From NCBI GenBank assembly GCA_000320545.1, contig ADNK01003026.1, forward strand, positions 1 to 48,971: 48,971 nt of DNA. Reading direction: 5' to 3'. The notes beneath the pieces were generated by a model, which saw nothing but the letters and a program-made list of their open reading frames with translations, made no database searches and had not been told where the DNA came from. Below are positions 47,898 to 48,971 of the stretch, piece after piece. Position numbers and translations under genes: made by a program. Each line of letters begins with the position of its first letter. Positions within the stretch are counted from its first letter, which is position 1. This DNA is from Bigelowiella natans CCMP2755. Taxonomy: Eukaryota; Cercozoa; Chlorarachniophyceae.

Positions 47898-48263
47898 ATG
47901 ATGATGAGGACGTCGACGCACATGATAGCCGTTCGCTCCAGCTGGAGAAGGATTCGGAGCATGGCGCGGGGGATGAAATGGTCGTCCCGTGACCGTGACC
48001 ACTTTGGGGAGCATTGGTGGACTGATTGGCTAAACAAGCTGAGAATCAAGCACGTACGTATTGAAATAAAGTTTCAAAATGTGAGCCCGGAACTCGCTCT
48101 AATGTATTCTTCTGGCGTTCAGTATCTTTGGGAGAATCCTGGAGTATGGGATGATCAGATTGTGGGAACGAATATGAAAAGTACAGTAGATTCTCCTTCG
48201 TGGCACGAGAGAGCACAAAACAAGGTGGTTGTCGCCTGTTATTACTTATGTGCCGAAGAATAA
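47898..48263 (+). CDS. Hypothetical protein, 121 aa
   Basis: A single open frame of 121 codons. The N-terminus is strongly basic without acids (HMIAVRSSWRRIRSMARGMK), which could be a mitochondrial targeting peptide. The rest has mixed, protein-like composition: HFGEHWWTDWLNKLRIK, IEIKFQNVSPELAL, YLWENPGVWDDQIVG and KVVVACYYLCAEE. I recognise no family. A strong donor (GTACGT at 48053) and another (GTGAGC at 48080) inside the frame mean it might be part of a spliced gene. The first ATGs come from an ATG repeat; 47922 is an alternative start. Confidence 0.4.
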   Translation: MMMRTSTHMIAVRSSWRRIRSMARGMKWSSRDRDHFGEHWWTDWLNKLRIKHVRIEIKFQNVSPELALMYSSGVQYLWENPGVWDDQIVGTNMKSTVDSPSWHERAQNKVVVACYYLCAEE

Positions 48264-48710
48264 GATGTGTGCAATGTCATTAAATTGATGCGCAGAAAGA
48301 CACTGTTGACTTGTTCTATCACCGAATCATCTTGAGGTATTATTATTATTTCCTTGGAACAACAGATAAAGTATTGGCTGGGATTGAGAAACCAGACAGT
48401 AAGAAACACTTACTTACTTAGAATCAACATAGCTAGATCAATCGTCAATTATCACCAACGCTTATGATATGCTTTGCAGATATTTGATGTAGAATTCGAG
48501 GATTGGCATGGAATATACAGTTCCAGAATAACCCTCGAAAATGATTATAGTAAAAACACTTGAGTTATATAGTACGAGAGCATGCATGACTGCATGTCAT
48601 CGAGGAGGGTTTGGATTATTTGCACTATACCAAAATAGTTTCACTATATAATCATTATAACAAAAAAGTAGTGCGTATGATGGCTCACTCACCACCCTCT
48701 ATGTGCATAA

Positions 48711-48807
<97 letters not shown>

Positions 48808-48971
48808 CGCGCGTTTGCATGCGCTCAATGGCGAAAACGAAAAAAAAAGCTTCCTAAAGGGATTTGAGGAGGGCTCTTCCTACGCTGTCACTATTTCACT
48901 GGCGCGCACGGGCTTGCACTGGAGGGTTAACGCGTCATAATCATAAATACTGATATTAGAGTGATACGTTG
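48264..48971. other. Right-edge sequence, no gene seen
   Basis: AT-rich sequence with the long AT tract at 48712. No exon chain is evident. A gene could continue beyond the window. Confidence 0.4.
48712..48802. repeat. Long (AT)n microsatellite followed by GCGCGCGC
   Basis: About 90 bp of perfect AT repeat ending in alternating GC; both are self-complementary, so this is also a potential hairpin or Z-DNA-prone site. Confidence 0.97.

Overview
The window is the end of a linear nuclear chromosome of a single-celled eukaryote. It opens with about 135 bp of CCCTAA repeat, the C-rich strand of a TTAGGG telomere, so base 1 is the chromosome tip. The DNA is AT-rich and crowded with microsatellites (ATC/GAT, TAG/CTA, AC, AT, CT). 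Genes are extremely intron-dense: the models below use about 103 introns, all GT-AG, joined by hand so that reading phase is kept and family motifs are restored. The gene set (soluble-adenylyl-cyclase family, EDR2/DUF1336 domain, Suppressor-of-fused domain, SMU1, FMO) fits a free-living or algal protist. I cannot place the lineage.

Layout from the telomere inward: telomere (1-135); a TGCATG-rich block (137-900); flavin-containing monooxygenase, minus (1110-6676, 18 exons, about 655 aa); spliceosomal WD40 protein SMU1, plus (6956-13158, 23 exons, 531 aa); TGCATG-rich island (13400-14660); a small Tim44-like mitochondrial protein, minus (15066-16957, 6 exons, 172 aa); a large soluble-type adenylyl cyclase with an N-terminal PH-like region, plus (17869-32141, 33 exons, about 2,323 aa); island (32160-33060); Suppressor-of-fused-domain protein, minus (33500-35239, 7 exons); island (35515-36130); secreted PEBP-family protein, minus (36252-38154, 8 exons); EDR2_C/DUF1336 protein with an N-terminal MGC acylation motif, plus (39384-43213, 13 exons, 441 aa); island (43900-45540); an unrecognised low-complexity protein, minus (45641-47096, 3 exons); a hypothetical plus-strand ORF (47898-48263); and a long AT microsatellite near the right edge.

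The genes are not an operon or one pathway. They are ordinary eukaryotic genes in alternating orientation: redox (FMO), splicing (SMU1), mitochondria (Tim44-like), cAMP/bicarbonate-type signalling (cyclase), and lipid or membrane signalling (EDR2, PEBP). The clearest higher-order pattern is that TGCATG-rich islands occupy every convergent (3'-3') gene junction, one tandem junction and the subtelomere, while the divergent promoter regions lack them. These islands share a dispersed element of about 125 bp and a repeat of about 90 bp. Other notable features are an unusual PH-cyclase architecture with a roughly 635-residue low-complexity insertion inside its ATPase, and trinucleotide repeats that begin exactly at 5' splice sites.
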